Numbered from the stretch's first letter, positions 16,069 through 24,864 are shown. The stretch is 32,436 nucleotides of DNA from Burkholderiaceae bacterium (GCA_013360485.1 JABWBN010000021.1:1-32436); one strand, 5' to 3'. Numbers and translations are program-made. The notes: generated by a model from the sequence alone, not told the origin.

Positions 16069-17298
16069 ATGCCCTCGATTGGCTTCAAGCCAGCGATGAG
16101 GACGTTGCCCGGTTCGCCCGAGCGCGCTCGTCACCCTGGCGCAGCGCTGAGCGTGCGCTGGCGCCGCTTGGTCGCGTCCGGGCTTATCGCCTGGGCCTTC
16201 GCAGCGCAGGCCGGGCCAGGCGTTCATGCCGATCGCATCGTTCTGGGCCAATCGGCCAAGCTCAGTGGAGCCAGCGGCACACTCGCCGGCGTCCAATACC
16301 GGGCGGGCCTGCTGCTGGCGTTCGACCAGGTCAACCGCGAAGGTGGCGTGCACGGCAGGCGCATCGAACTGGTGTCGCTCGACGACCGCATCGACCCTGT
16401 CCGTGCTCGCGCCAACACGCGCGAGCTGATCGAGCGGGTGGGGGTGCTGGCCATGATCGGCAGCACCTTCAGCAACACGGTGCTCGGCGCCTTGCCTGTG
16501 CTGGCCGAACACGGCGTGCCGCTGATTGCGCCCTACACCGGTGTCGGCGACCTGTACACGGGTCGCCATCCCTTGGTCTTCATGTTGCGTGCCAGCTTCG
16601 ACGACGAGCTATCGGCGATCGTGCGCCATCTGGGCACTGTGGGGTATCGCCGCGTGGGCATCGTTCACTACGCCATCCCCATGGGTGATGCCCTGGCCAA
16701 CGACCTTCGCCGGCGCTTGGCCGCAATCGCACAGGGCCTTGCACAAGTGCTGCCCATGGCTCTGGCCTCGCCTGATCCCGCTGCCGCAGCGGCACCGGTT
16801 ATTGCTGGCGCAGCCGTCCATTGCGTGGACTTGATGCTCCTCGGAGTTTCCGGCCGCGACGCCGCCGAAGTCATCCGCGGGCTGCGCACCCGCTGTCCGG
16901 GTACGCAGTTCATCGCACGCAGCCTCGTCGACCCGATCATGCTGCGCAAGGAGCTGGGAGAGCACTCGACCGGCATCATGCTGACCCAGGTGGTGCCCAA
17001 CGCGGCTCGTGGCGAGCACCCGCTCGTCAAGGGCTACCGCAGCCTGCTGGCGCGGCGGCAGCCACCGTCGACCATGGACCCCACCGAGTTCGAAGGCTAC
17101 CTGGCCGGGCAGTTCATGATCGCCGCACTGCGGCAAGCCGGGCCCCAACTCGACCGAGACGCGCTGATCCAGGCGCTCGAACACACAGCCATCGACGGGC
17201 CGGATCACTATCGCCTCAGATTCGCCCGGGGCGAACGCGTGGCCACCCGCTACGTGAACATCGTGATGCTGGCCGACGGCCAGCGCTGGGTGGATTGA
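16069..17298 (+). CDS. Second LivJ-like periplasmic binding protein (orphan)
   Basis: A 409-residue solute-binding protein of the same type I fold family as the one at 10958. It shares the early GQSAKLSGASGTLAGVQYRAG-type opening and the VNREGGVHGRRI turn, and carries FEGYLAGQFMIAALRQAG near the C-terminus. The start is ATG 16069, which leaves a long N-region before the hydrophobic export segment (LVASGLIAWAFAAQA), or ATG 16096, which gives a more usual signal-peptide length. It has no transporter partner genes nearby. It is divergent from the LysR gene and ends at a strong tandem terminator. Two orphan binding proteins so close together suggest related ligands, perhaps products or substrates of the M20 enzymes; that is inference. 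Confidence 0.9.
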   Translation: MPSIGFKPAMRTLPGSPERARHPGAALSVRWRRLVASGLIAWAFAAQAGPGVHADRIVLGQSAKLSGASGTLAGVQYRAGLLLAFDQVNREGGVHGRRIELVSLDDRIDPVRARANTRELIERVGVLAMIGSTFSNTVLGALPVLAEHGVPLIAPYTGVGDLYTGRHPLVFMLRASFDDELSAIVRHLGTVGYRRVGIVHYAIPMGDALANDLRRRLAAIAQGLAQVLPMALASPDPAAAAAPVIAGAAVHCVDLMLLGVSGRDAAEVIRGLRTRCPGTQFIARSLVDPIMLRKELGEHSTGIMLTQVVPNAARGEHPLVKGYRSLLARRQPPSTMDPTEFEGYLAGQFMIAALRQAGPQLDRDALIQALEHTAIDGPDHYRLRFARGERVATRYVNIVMLADGQRWVD

Positions 17299-17320
17299 CG
17301 CGGTCGAACCGTTCCGACCA

Positions 17321-17387
17321 CGCCGGCCCCACTCCAGGCCGGCGCTTATGGGCCTGCTGCGTCGATGATGCAGCAGGCCCGTCTTTT
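17321..17387 (+). terminator. Tandem intrinsic terminator
   Basis: Two perfect stems follow the second LivJ-like gene. The first is CGCCGGCC-N8-GGCCGGCG (17321-17344). The second is an 11-bp stem, GGGCCTGCTGC (17350-17360) with GCAGCAGGCCC (17370-17380), followed by GTCTTTT. The T run is on the plus strand, so it ends plus-strand transcription. The convergent CZB gene stops 30 bp further on. Confidence 0.85.
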
Positions 17388-17416
17388 CGTGAGCACGGTG
17401 CAGGGTCGGGAGCCGT

Positions 17417-17770
17417 CTACAGCTTCGCCTCCCGCTTCAGCGCCCCGATGGCAATGACCACTGCGTTCGACGCCACAGCGTAAGGCGATCCTGGGGCCAA
17501 CATCTTCTCTGCCTCGGCAAAGCGCTTGTTGTTGATCACTTCGGCCACTTTGCTGGCTTCCCGATGAAAGGCGGCGTGATGCCGCATGCAGTCGGCGTGC
17601 GATCCCATTGAGCCGAACAGTGACTTCGATTCGCCATGCAGCCACTTGCCAAGCACGCAACAGTTGTCTTTCGCGATGGTCGGTGCGTCCAGGGTCGACT
17701 GCGCCGAAATGGCTCCTCGCAGCTTCACCTTCCAGTCCGAATGCGCCCTGATCGCCTCGTTCAGATCCAT
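17417..17770 (-). CDS. Stand-alone CZB (chemoreceptor zinc-binding) domain protein
   Basis: A 117-residue soluble protein that consists of little more than a CZB domain. The zinc-ligand pattern is complete: His10 (AHSDWK), Cys38 in the CxLGKWL signature, and His65 with His69 (HAAFH). CZB domains normally sit at the end of chemoreceptors or diguanylate cyclases and sense zinc or oxidants. Here the domain is free, so it could act in trans on the chemoreceptor or the c-di-GMP enzyme in this window or on partners elsewhere; this is inference. ATG 17770 has GGAG 6 nt upstream. Longer upstream starts in the frame lack a ribosome site. Confidence 0.85.
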   Translation of the reverse strand: MDLNEAIRAHSDWKVKLRGAISAQSTLDAPTIAKDNCCVLGKWLHGESKSLFGSMGSHADCMRHHAAFHREASKVAEVINNKRFAEAEKMLAPGSPYAVASNAVVIAIGALKREAKL

Positions 17771-18225
17771 TGTCGTCTCCATTTGTGTGTGCGAGAACCC
17801 GACTCGCAGGGTGAGCGGGCACTGTAGTTCCATGTGCAGAAGACTGTCAACGCCATCGGTCACCGCATTGGGCTGCCAGATGCACATTGCGACCCACTCG
17901 GCGCTGGTATTGCCCGACGCTGCGTCCTGTCATACGATGCTCGCTTCTGTCACGTGCCACGCACGTTGATCCGGCCCGTCAGCCCACGTTTCACGGGTCG
18001 CCACTGCGGTGGGGGCATTCTTCGCGGCGCTCAGCCGCATGCGCTGCACGTCTCATTTCGGCGTGCACAGGGGCCACCGCTCGGTGCCTCTGCTGTCTCA
18101 GCTGCTCGAATTTCTGGCGCTCTGCCGGTGTTCGAGCCGGCTCTGTGGGTCCACCACGACGCTCCGCTCGCAGCTCAGCGGGCCATCACCGCGACCGCAG
18201 ATTGGTCGCATGAACGGATGTCTAT
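17771..18225. other. Intergenic, 455 bp
   Basis: This gap lies between the divergent CZB gene and the first of two unknown coupled genes and should hold both promoters. A plus-strand frame crosses most of it, but it runs on through the next gene in another frame and has an improbable Cys/His/Arg-rich composition, so I do not call it. I saw no strong hairpin, tRNA or promoter. Confidence 0.45.
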
Positions 18226-18612
18226 ATGGAGAACAACCAAGGGGAGTTGGGGGCACTGCTGTCGGCGGTGCTCAAATTTGGGAGTCGAGAAGACCTTCGG
18301 GTCGAGGGTGCGTTTCGCGCACAGTCACTGGTGCCAGCGGCACTGGCTTTCCTGCCGCCGCCGTGGGAACAGGAAACGTGGGTGATCCACGGCTCGTCCG
18401 ACGGCGCGCGGGTGATCGCATTTGCCCCGCCGGCGTGTGCGGCGGAAGCAGCCGCACTGTCGCTCCGATGGTCCACTCCGGCGCCCGCCGTTCTGCTCGG
18501 CGAGACGTCACTTCGCAGCCGCGACCTCATCGTCGTCGCGCTGCGCGGTGTCGAGTTGCCGGCGGACCTCGTACCAGTCGCTGAAATCCTTCGAACGAAG
18601 GAGGGCGCGTGA
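18226..18612 (+). CDS. Hypothetical protein, first gene of a coupled pair
   Basis: A 128-residue protein with no recognisable family, signal peptide or membrane segment. It is Ala/Leu/Pro-rich with two Trp. Codon third positions are mostly G or C, like its neighbours, which supports real coding. The ATG has only a weak ribosome site. Its TGA overlaps the GTG start of the next gene (GTGA at 18609-18612), so the two are almost certainly translated together and probably work together. I cannot suggest a function. Confidence 0.6.
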   Translation: MENNQGELGALLSAVLKFGSREDLRVEGAFRAQSLVPAALAFLPPPWEQETWVIHGSSDGARVIAFAPPACAAEAAALSLRWSTPAPAVLLGETSLRSRDLIVVALRGVELPADLVPVAEILRTKEGA

Positions 18613-19019
18613 TCCTCGGGCGAAGTCGCGATCTGAGCCATTGGCTCCGCCACCTGGTGGCAGATCCATCGATACAGCCGCCAGTCGCGGTCGAGCGCGT
18701 GTCGCTCGTCTTCGCCCAGGTGCTGAGCGTCCAGGGTCTCCCGTGCTTGCCCGTGAGCCCACTCGCAGGCTTCTACGGCTGGTCGATCGACAACGTATCG
18801 GTCGTCGGTTTCGTGCCCGAAGGCGTTGCCACAAGGGCATTGGCGTCGGCAATGGCCGACGGTTCCGTCACCGTCGATCTCGAATGGGGCGCGCGAGTGC
18901 CCGCATTGGACGTCGGCTTTCAGCGCTGGCACGTCGGATGGATCCGCTCCATCCGCACCGTAGCCCGCGATCCCGCCATACACATCGCCGACCTTGTAGG
19001 CGAGTGGTGGCACACCTGA
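18609..19019 (+). CDS. Hypothetical protein, second gene of a coupled pair
   Basis: A 136-residue soluble protein with a GTG start that overlaps the preceding stop by four bases. It is notably Trp-rich (HWLRHL, GWSIDN, QRWHVGWIRS, and the terminal GEWWHT). No family is recognised and there is no signal peptide or membrane segment. It is followed within 3 bp by a strong intrinsic terminator, so the pair forms a closed two-gene unit. Confidence 0.6.
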   Translation: MILGRSRDLSHWLRHLVADPSIQPPVAVERVSLVFAQVLSVQGLPCLPVSPLAGFYGWSIDNVSVVGFVPEGVATRALASAMADGSVTVDLEWGARVPALDVGFQRWHVGWIRSIRTVARDPAIHIADLVGEWWHT

Positions 19020-19021
19020 CT

Positions 19022-19061
19022 CGCCCCCTCGTCGCATCGCGGCCTGGGGGCGTTTTCTTTT
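19022..19061 (+). terminator. Intrinsic terminator of the coupled pair
   Basis: CGCCCCC (19022-19028) pairs with GGGGGCG (19046-19052) around a 17-nt loop and is followed directly by TTTTCTTTT (19053-19061). It begins just after the stop of the second gene. It also insulates the downstream peptide-transport operon, which must start its own transcription between here and 19290. Confidence 0.85.
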
Positions 19062-19290
19062 CGAGCGACCCCACACCGACCGCCCTTGATGAGCCCGGGC
19101 TGGCATGACCAAATGACATAGCGGCCCGCCCGACCGTCGATGGACTCGAGGCTGCCCGTGGGTCACAGTGATGCCCCACGAATGGGGCGCAGCCGCTGCC
19201 AGCGAGCAGCGCCCCGCACCCGACTCACCGCCATCGAATGGCGTGCCACCGCCGCCAGTGCGCTGGCGCGCATACCCGGAACCACAGTCC

Positions 19291-20274
19291 ATGATCGCCT
19301 ACATCGTCCGTCGCATGCTGCAGACGCTGATCGTGCTGCTGAGCGTGGCCTTCATCGCCTTCATGCTGTTCCAGTACATCGGCGACCCGGTGACGAACCT
19401 GTTGGGCCAGGACGCCACGCCCGAGCAACGCGAGCAGTTGCGTGCCGATCTCGGGCTCGACCAGCCCTTCATCGTGCAGTTCACCAAGTTCGTCGGCAAT
19501 GCGGTACAGGGCGAGTTCGGCCTGTCGTTGCGCCAGGGCCGCAAGGTGTCCTCGCTGATCGCCGAGCGCCTGCCGGCCACGCTCGAGTTGGCCGTATTGG
19601 CCGCGGTGCTGGCGCTGCTGATCGGCATTCCGATGGGGGTGTATGCCGCGCTCAGGCGGGGCAATGCGTTGTCGCAGCTCATGATGACCTTCTCGCTGCT
19701 GGGTGTGTCGTTGCCCACCTTCCTCATCGGCATTCTGCTCATCCTGATGTTCTCCGTGGTGTGGAAGGTGCTGCCCAGCTTCGGCCGGGGCGACGTGGTT
19801 CAGATCGGACCCTGGACCAGCGGCTTCTTCACGGTGGATGGCTGGCGGCATCTGGTGCTGCCCGCCGTCACGCTGTCGATCTACCAGCTCACGTTGATCA
19901 TGCGGCTGGTGCGTGCCGAGATGCTGGAGGTGCTGCGCACCGACTACATCAAGTTCGCCCGAGCCCGAGGCCTGCGCGACATGGCCATCCACTTCGGCCA
20001 CGCGCTGAAGAACACGCTGGTGCCGGTGATCACCATCACGGGCCTGCAGCTCGGCGGCTTGATCGCGTTCGCCATCATCACCGAGACCGTCTTCCAGTGG
20101 CCAGGCATGGGGCTGCTGTTCATACAAGCCGTGCAGTTTGCCGACATCCCGGTCATGGCGGCCTACCTGTGCCTGATCGCGCTGATCTTCGTGGTCATCA
20201 ATCTCATCGTCGACCTGCTGTATTTCGCGGTCGACCCACGCCTGCGGGTCGAGCAACCCGCGGGCGGCCACTGA
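19291..20274 (+). CDS. dppB: Dipeptide/oligopeptide ABC transporter permease, DppB-like
   Basis: A 327-residue inner-membrane permease, the usual length for DppB/OppB. It starts with the family signature MIAYIVRRMLQTLIVLLSV and has about six membrane helices. The cytoplasmic EAA loop that docks the ATPases is visible (DYIKFARARGLRD, then HFGHALKNTLVPV), as is the conserved FQWPGMG near the end. ATG 19291 is chosen on the family start; the upstream ATG at 19168 would add a Pro/Ala-rich stretch unlike the family. It is the first gene of the transport operon. A binding-protein gene follows after 72 bp. Confidence 0.95.
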   Translation: MIAYIVRRMLQTLIVLLSVAFIAFMLFQYIGDPVTNLLGQDATPEQREQLRADLGLDQPFIVQFTKFVGNAVQGEFGLSLRQGRKVSSLIAERLPATLELAVLAAVLALLIGIPMGVYAALRRGNALSQLMMTFSLLGVSLPTFLIGILLILMFSVVWKVLPSFGRGDVVQIGPWTSGFFTVDGWRHLVLPAVTLSIYQLTLIMRLVRAEMLEVLRTDYIKFARARGLRDMAIHFGHALKNTLVPVITITGLQLGGLIAFAIITETVFQWPGMGLLFIQAVQFADIPVMAAYLCLIALIFVVINLIVDLLYFAVDPRLRVEQPAGGH

Positions 20275-20346
20275 ACCCGACGCGCTGGCGTCAGCCCTTC
20301 CCGTTCCAGCCACTGCCCCACAACAAACGACCGGAGACAACCCCCC

Positions 20347-21930
20347 ATGAAAACCACTCGAACCATGCTTGCCTCGACCCTGATTGCCGCCGCCGCGGCC
20401 ATGGCATGCATCGGCGCGCACGCGGCAACGCTGCGTGTGGCCAACCAGGGTGATGCCACATCGATGGACCCGCACTCGCTGAACGAGTCGTTCCAGCTCT
20501 CGTTCACCGGCAACATCTACGAAGCCCTCACGGCCCGCGACAAGAACCTCAAGCTGGTGCCCGGATTGGCCACCGGATGGAGCCAGCCCTCGCCAACGGT
20601 GTGGCGCTTCGCGCTGCGCAAGGGCGTGGCGTTCCACGATGGCGCGCCCCTCACCGCCGACGACGTGGTGTTTTCGCTCAGGCGCGCCGCCGGTGAGGGC
20701 TCCGACATGCGCAGCTACACCGCATCGATCAAGGATGTGCGCAAGGTCGACGACCACACCGTCGACGTGGAGACCAACGCCCCGTTCCCGATCCTGCCCA
20801 ACCTCATGGCACAGATCTACATCCTCAACAAGGCCTGGTGCGAGCAGAACAAGGCCACCACACCGGTCGATCGCCGCAAGGGCATCGAGAACGCTGCCAG
20901 CTTCCGCACCAACGGCACCGGCCCCTACCGCCTGAAAGAGCGCCAACCCACGACGCGAACGGTGCTGGTGCGCAACCCCGCCTACTGGGGCGCCGTGGAG
21001 GGCAACGTCGACGAAGTGGTCTTCACGCCCATCGGCAGCGACGCCACCCGCGTGGCCGCCTTGCTGTCCGGCGAAATCGACCTCATGGAGCCCGTGCCGC
21101 TGCAGGACGTCGACCGCCTCAAGGCCAACGCCAATGTGAGGGTGATGCAGGGCCCCGAGCTGCGCACCATCTTCCTGGGCATGGACCAGAAGCGCGACGA
21201 GCTGCTGTCCTCGAACGTCAAGGGCAAGAACCCGCTCAAGGACGTGCGGGTGCGCCGTGCCATCTACCAGGCCATCGACATCGAGACCATCAGGAACGTC
21301 GTCATGCGCGGTGCCGCCACCCCCACCGGCCTGCTGGTGGCGCCCGGCATCCGGGGCTTCGTGCCCGAGCTGAACAAGCGCCTGCCGTACGACCCGGCGG
21401 CCGCCAAGGCGCTGCTGGCCGAGGCCGGCTACCCCGGCGGGTTCGAGCTGGGCATGAACTGCCCGAACGACCGCTACGTCAACGACGCCGAGATCTGCCA
21501 GGCCGTCGCGGCGAACCTGGCCCGCGTGGGCATCAAGGCGAACCTTCAGGTCGAGAGCAAGGCCACCTACTTCCCGAAGCTGATGCGGCGCGACGTCGGC
21601 TTCTACATGCTGGGCTGGGCGCCCGGCACCTACGACTCGCACAACCCGCTGAACGGCTTGATGTCGACACCCGGCGACAAGGGCGTGGGCAACTTCAACA
21701 TCGGCAGCTACAGCAACGCCCGCGTGGACGAGCTGACCCGCCTGGTGCAAAGCGAAACCGACCAGGCCAAGCGAAACGCGTTGATCGCCGAAGCCTTCAA
21801 GGTACACCAGGACGAGGTGGGCCACATTCCGCTGCATCAGCAGGCACTGGCCTGGGGCATGAAGAAGAACATCGAGCTGGTGCAACTGGCCGACAACTAC
21901 ATGCCGTTTCGCTGGATCACGGTGAAGTAA
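20347..21930 (+). CDS. Peptide ABC transporter substrate-binding protein (SBP_bac_5 family)
   Basis: A 527-residue periplasmic binding protein of the DppA/OppA family. Residues 1-26 form a signal peptide ending AHA. The mature chain shows the family pattern: DPHSLNESF, the FHDGAPLTADDVVFS block, TNGTGPYRLKE and RRAIYQAIDIETI. There is no lipobox, so it should be freely periplasmic. GGAGA lies about 8 nt upstream of ATG 20347. It captures di- or oligopeptides, or possibly another peptide-like ligand, for the adjacent permeases. Its position between the two permease genes is less common than an operon start. Confidence 0.94.
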   Translation: MKTTRTMLASTLIAAAAAMACIGAHAATLRVANQGDATSMDPHSLNESFQLSFTGNIYEALTARDKNLKLVPGLATGWSQPSPTVWRFALRKGVAFHDGAPLTADDVVFSLRRAAGEGSDMRSYTASIKDVRKVDDHTVDVETNAPFPILPNLMAQIYILNKAWCEQNKATTPVDRRKGIENAASFRTNGTGPYRLKERQPTTRTVLVRNPAYWGAVEGNVDEVVFTPIGSDATRVAALLSGEIDLMEPVPLQDVDRLKANANVRVMQGPELRTIFLGMDQKRDELLSSNVKGKNPLKDVRVRRAIYQAIDIETIRNVVMRGAATPTGLLVAPGIRGFVPELNKRLPYDPAAAKALLAEAGYPGGFELGMNCPNDRYVNDAEICQAVAANLARVGIKANLQVESKATYFPKLMRRDVGFYMLGWAPGTYDSHNPLNGLMSTPGDKGVGNFNIGSYSNARVDELTRLVQSETDQAKRNALIAEAFKVHQDEVGHIPLHQQALAWGMKKNIELVQLADNYMPFRWITVK

Positions 21931-21934
21931 TCCC

Positions 21935-22846
21935 ATGCAAACCACGCTGCAGCGCTTCTTTGCCGGCGACGTCTGGCACAGCTTCCGCTCCTCGCCCACC
22001 GCGGTGGGTGCGGCGCTGATCGCCGCGGTGTGCCTGCTCGGTGCCCTTGGCGCCGAGTGGGTGGCACCGTTCAATCCCTTCGATCTGGCCACGCTCGAAC
22101 TGGGCGACGCCCGCCGGCCGCCGGCCTGGGCCCAAGGCGGCAGCAGCCAATACCTGTTGGGAACCGACGACCAGGGGCGCGACATCTTCTCGGCGGTGAT
22201 CTACGGGGCGCGCATCTCGCTGTTCGTCGGGTGCGCCTCGGTCGTCCTGTCGGTGGTCGTCGGCGTGTGCCTGGGCCTGCTGTCGGGCTTTGCGGGCGGC
22301 AAGACGGACGCGCTCATCATGCGCGTGTGCGACATCATGCTGTCGTTCCCGTCCATCCTCATCGCGCTGCTGATCGATGGCGTCGGTCGGGCGCTGTTTC
22401 CGAACGCGCACGACACCCTGGCCTTCGCGGTGCTCATCCTGGCCATCGCACTGCCAGGGTGGGTGCCCTATGCGCGCACCGTACGTGGCTCCACGCTCGT
22501 CGAGCGCAACAAGGAGTATGTGCAGGCCGCTCGCGTCATCGGCGTGCGGCCGCTGCGCATCATGGCCCGGCATGTGCTGCCCAACGTGCTGGGCCCAGTG
22601 CTGGTGCTGGCCACCATCCAGGTGGCCCATGCCATCCTGACCGAAGCCACCCTGTCGTTCCTGGGGGTGGGCGTGCCGCCCACATCGCCGTCGCTGGGCA
22701 CGCTGATCCGTGTGGGCAACGACTTCCTGTTCTCGGGCGAGTGGTGGATCACGATCTTCCCGGGCCTGATGCTGGTGTTGATTGCGCTGTCGGTCAACCT
22801 GCTGGGCGACTGGCTGCGCGATGCGCTCAACCCTCGCTTGCGGTGA
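21935..22846 (+). CDS. dppC: Dipeptide/oligopeptide ABC transporter permease, DppC-like
   Basis: A 303-residue inner-membrane permease and partner of DppB. It shows the DppC/OppC features: an N-terminal membrane segment, then LLGTDDQGRDIFSAVIYGAR, the ATPase-docking EAA loop (EYVQAARVIGVRPLRIMARH) and TLSFLGVGVPP before the last helices. It starts 5 bp after the binding-protein stop, with a GGTGAAG ribosome site inside the preceding coding sequence, so the two are tightly coupled. The first ATPase gene follows 11 bp later. Confidence 0.95.
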   Translation: MQTTLQRFFAGDVWHSFRSSPTAVGAALIAAVCLLGALGAEWVAPFNPFDLATLELGDARRPPAWAQGGSSQYLLGTDDQGRDIFSAVIYGARISLFVGCASVVLSVVVGVCLGLLSGFAGGKTDALIMRVCDIMLSFPSILIALLIDGVGRALFPNAHDTLAFAVLILAIALPGWVPYARTVRGSTLVERNKEYVQAARVIGVRPLRIMARHVLPNVLGPVLVLATIQVAHAILTEATLSFLGVGVPPTSPSLGTLIRVGNDFLFSGEWWITIFPGLMLVLIALSVNLLGDWLRDALNPRLR

Positions 22847-22857
22847 GACCCACGACC

Positions 22858-23844
22858 ATGACCTCTGCAAACCTGCTCGAAGTGAAGAACCTGCGCGTGG
22901 AGTTCACCTCGCGCCACGGCAAGCTGCTGGCTCTGGACGACATCTCGTTCTCGATCGCGCCCGGCGAAATACTCGGTGTGGTGGGTGAGTCCGGCGCGGG
23001 AAAGTCGCTCACCGGCGCGGCCATCATCGGCCTGCTCGAGCCACCCGGGCGAATTGCCGCCGGCGAGATTCGCCTTCAGGGCCAGCGCATCGACAACCTG
23101 CCGCCGGCGCACATGCGCACCATCCGCGGCCGCCGCATCGGCGCCATCTTCCAGGACCCCCTCACCTCGCTGAACCCGCTCTACACCATAGGCCGGCAAC
23201 TGGTGGAAACCATCCGCACACACCTGCCCATGAACGAGCGCGATGCGCGAACCCGGGCCATCGCGCTGCTGGAAGAAACCGGCATACCCGCCGCCGCGCA
23301 GCGCATCGACCAGTATCCGCACCAGTTCTCAGGTGGCATGCGCCAACGGGTGGTCATTGCACTGGCCCTCGCCGCGCAGCCGCAGTTGATCGTGGCCGAC
23401 GAGCCCACCACGGCGCTGGACGTGTCGATACAGGCCCAAATCATCGCCTTGCTCAAGCGGTTGGCCAAGGAGCACGCAGCGGCGGTGATGCTGGTCACGC
23501 ACGACATGGGCGTGATCGCCGAGACCTGCGACCGCGTGGCGGTGATGTACGCCGGGCGCATTGCTGAAATCGGCCCCGTGGGTGCCGTCATCCACAGACC
23601 GCGGCACCCCTACAGCGAAGGCCTGATGGGCTCGATCCCGTCCATGACGCACGAACGCGAGCGCCTGTTGCAGATCGACGGCTCCATGCCACGGCTCAAC
23701 AGCATCCCCGCGGGTTGCGCGTTTCATCCGCGTTGCCCGCAAGCCGGGCCACGCTGTCGAAGCGAACGGCCGGAGTTGATGGCCGCCGGCGCCACGCAGG
23801 CGGCCTGCTGGCTGGCCGCAGCCGATTGGAAGGAAGCCGCATGA
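22858..23844 (+). CDS. dppD: Peptide ABC transporter ATPase, DppD-like
   Basis: A 328-residue ATPase that powers peptide import. Walker A is GESGAGKS (Lys49), the Q loop FQDPLTSLNP follows, the signature is FSGGMRQR, and Walker B has Asp181 with catalytic Glu182 (VADEPTTALD); a VTHD switch follows. The C-terminal extension has the oligopeptide-transporter cysteine motif C-x5-C-x6-C with a further Cys near the end, a region that binds an iron-sulphur cluster in some homologues. ATG 22858 matches the family start (LLEVKNLRVEF). Its TGA overlaps the next ATG (ATGA). Confidence 0.96.
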   Translation: MTSANLLEVKNLRVEFTSRHGKLLALDDISFSIAPGEILGVVGESGAGKSLTGAAIIGLLEPPGRIAAGEIRLQGQRIDNLPPAHMRTIRGRRIGAIFQDPLTSLNPLYTIGRQLVETIRTHLPMNERDARTRAIALLEETGIPAAAQRIDQYPHQFSGGMRQRVVIALALAAQPQLIVADEPTTALDVSIQAQIIALLKRLAKEHAAAVMLVTHDMGVIAETCDRVAVMYAGRIAEIGPVGAVIHRPRHPYSEGLMGSIPSMTHERERLLQIDGSMPRLNSIPAGCAFHPRCPQAGPRCRSERPELMAAGATQAACWLAAADWKEAA

Positions 23845-24854
23845 TCGAGGGCAACTCAGTGACCCACCCGCTCGTGCAGGTCAAGGACCTGGCCAAGACC
23901 TTCGACGTTTCGGCACCCTGGCTCAACCGGGTGATCGAGCGCAAGCCGCGCGTGGCGGTGCATGCGGTGGACGGTGTGAGCTTCGACATCGAGCGCGGCA
24001 AGACGCTCGCGCTGGTGGGCGAGTCGGGTTGCGGCAAGAGCACGGTGGCGCGCCTGCTGGTAGGGCTGTACGGACCCACGCGCGGGCAGGTGCACTTCGA
24101 TGGCCAGCCCACCGCACACGGCCAGAGCCCGGCGCGCGCGCGGCGCGACATGCAGCGGCGCATGCAGATGATCTTTCAGGACCCCTATGCCAGCCTGAAC
24201 CCGCGCTGGAAGGTGCTCGACATCGTGGCCGAGCCGCTGCGCGAGCACGGCATGGCCGACGAGTCCGGCATGGCCGCGCGCGTGGCCGAGCTGCTGGGCT
24301 CGGTGGGGCTGGCCGCGGCGGATGCCGGCAAGTTTCCGCACCAGTTCTCGGGCGGGCAGCGCCAGCGCATCTCGATCGCGCGGGCGCTGGCCACCGAGCC
24401 TGAGTTCCTGGTCTGCGACGAGCCCACCTCGGCGCTCGACGTGTCCGTGCAGGCGCAGGTGCTCAACATCATGAAAGATCTGCAGCGCGAGCGCGGCTTG
24501 ACCTACCTCTTCATCTCGCACAACCTGGCGGTCGTGCGCCATGTGGCCGACGAGGTGGGCGTGATGTATCTCGGACGGCTCGTGGAGCAGGCGCCGAAGA
24601 AGGCCGTATTCGAGGCGCCGCAGCACCCGTATACCCGCATGCTGCTCGACGCCATCCCCGATGTGGCCATGAGCGGGCGCTCACGCTCTCCGGTTCGTGG
24701 CGAAGTGCCCAACCCGCTGCATCCGCCCGGAGGCTGCGCCTTTCACCCGCGCTGCCCGCATGCGGCGCCGCGTTGCAGCAGCGAGCGGCCCGTGATGCTG
24801 ACCCGCCATGGCCACCGGGTGGCCTGCCATGCCGTCGAGGAAGGGCGGCTGTGA
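23841..24854 (+). CDS. dppF: Peptide ABC transporter ATPase, DppF-like
   Basis: A 337-residue second ATPase that pairs with DppD. The family-specific N-terminal insert is present (VQVKDLAKTFDV and KPRVAVHAVDGVSFDI). Walker A is GESGCGKS (Lys66), the signature is FSGGQRQR, and Walker B has Asp193 with Glu194 (CDEPTSALD); the switch is ISHN. The C-terminal CAFHPRCPH cysteine motif is kept. ATG 23841 overlaps the dppD stop by four bases and has GGAAGGA upstream, so the two ATPases should be made in equal amounts. It is the last gene of the operon and converges with a lipoprotein gene 10 bp away. Confidence 0.96.
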   Translation: MIEGNSVTHPLVQVKDLAKTFDVSAPWLNRVIERKPRVAVHAVDGVSFDIERGKTLALVGESGCGKSTVARLLVGLYGPTRGQVHFDGQPTAHGQSPARARRDMQRRMQMIFQDPYASLNPRWKVLDIVAEPLREHGMADESGMAARVAELLGSVGLAAADAGKFPHQFSGGQRQRISIARALATEPEFLVCDEPTSALDVSVQAQVLNIMKDLQRERGLTYLFISHNLAVVRHVADEVGVMYLGRLVEQAPKKAVFEAPQHPYTRMLLDAIPDVAMSGRSRSPVRGEVPNPLHPPGGCAFHPRCPHAAPRCSSERPVMLTRHGHRVACHAVEEGRL

Positions 24855-24864
24855 CGATCGCCGT

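Noticed and set aside
18222-19292. Minus-strand open frame of 356 residues
   Set aside because: It is opposite the coupled pair. The plus-strand frames have the better codon pattern, a coupled overlap and a terminator in the right direction.
19225-22185. Very long minus-strand open frame (986 residues) opposite the peptide-transport genes
   Set aside because: It lies antisense to well-conserved dpp genes, is His/Gln/Arg-rich without any domain, and is a by-product of high GC content.
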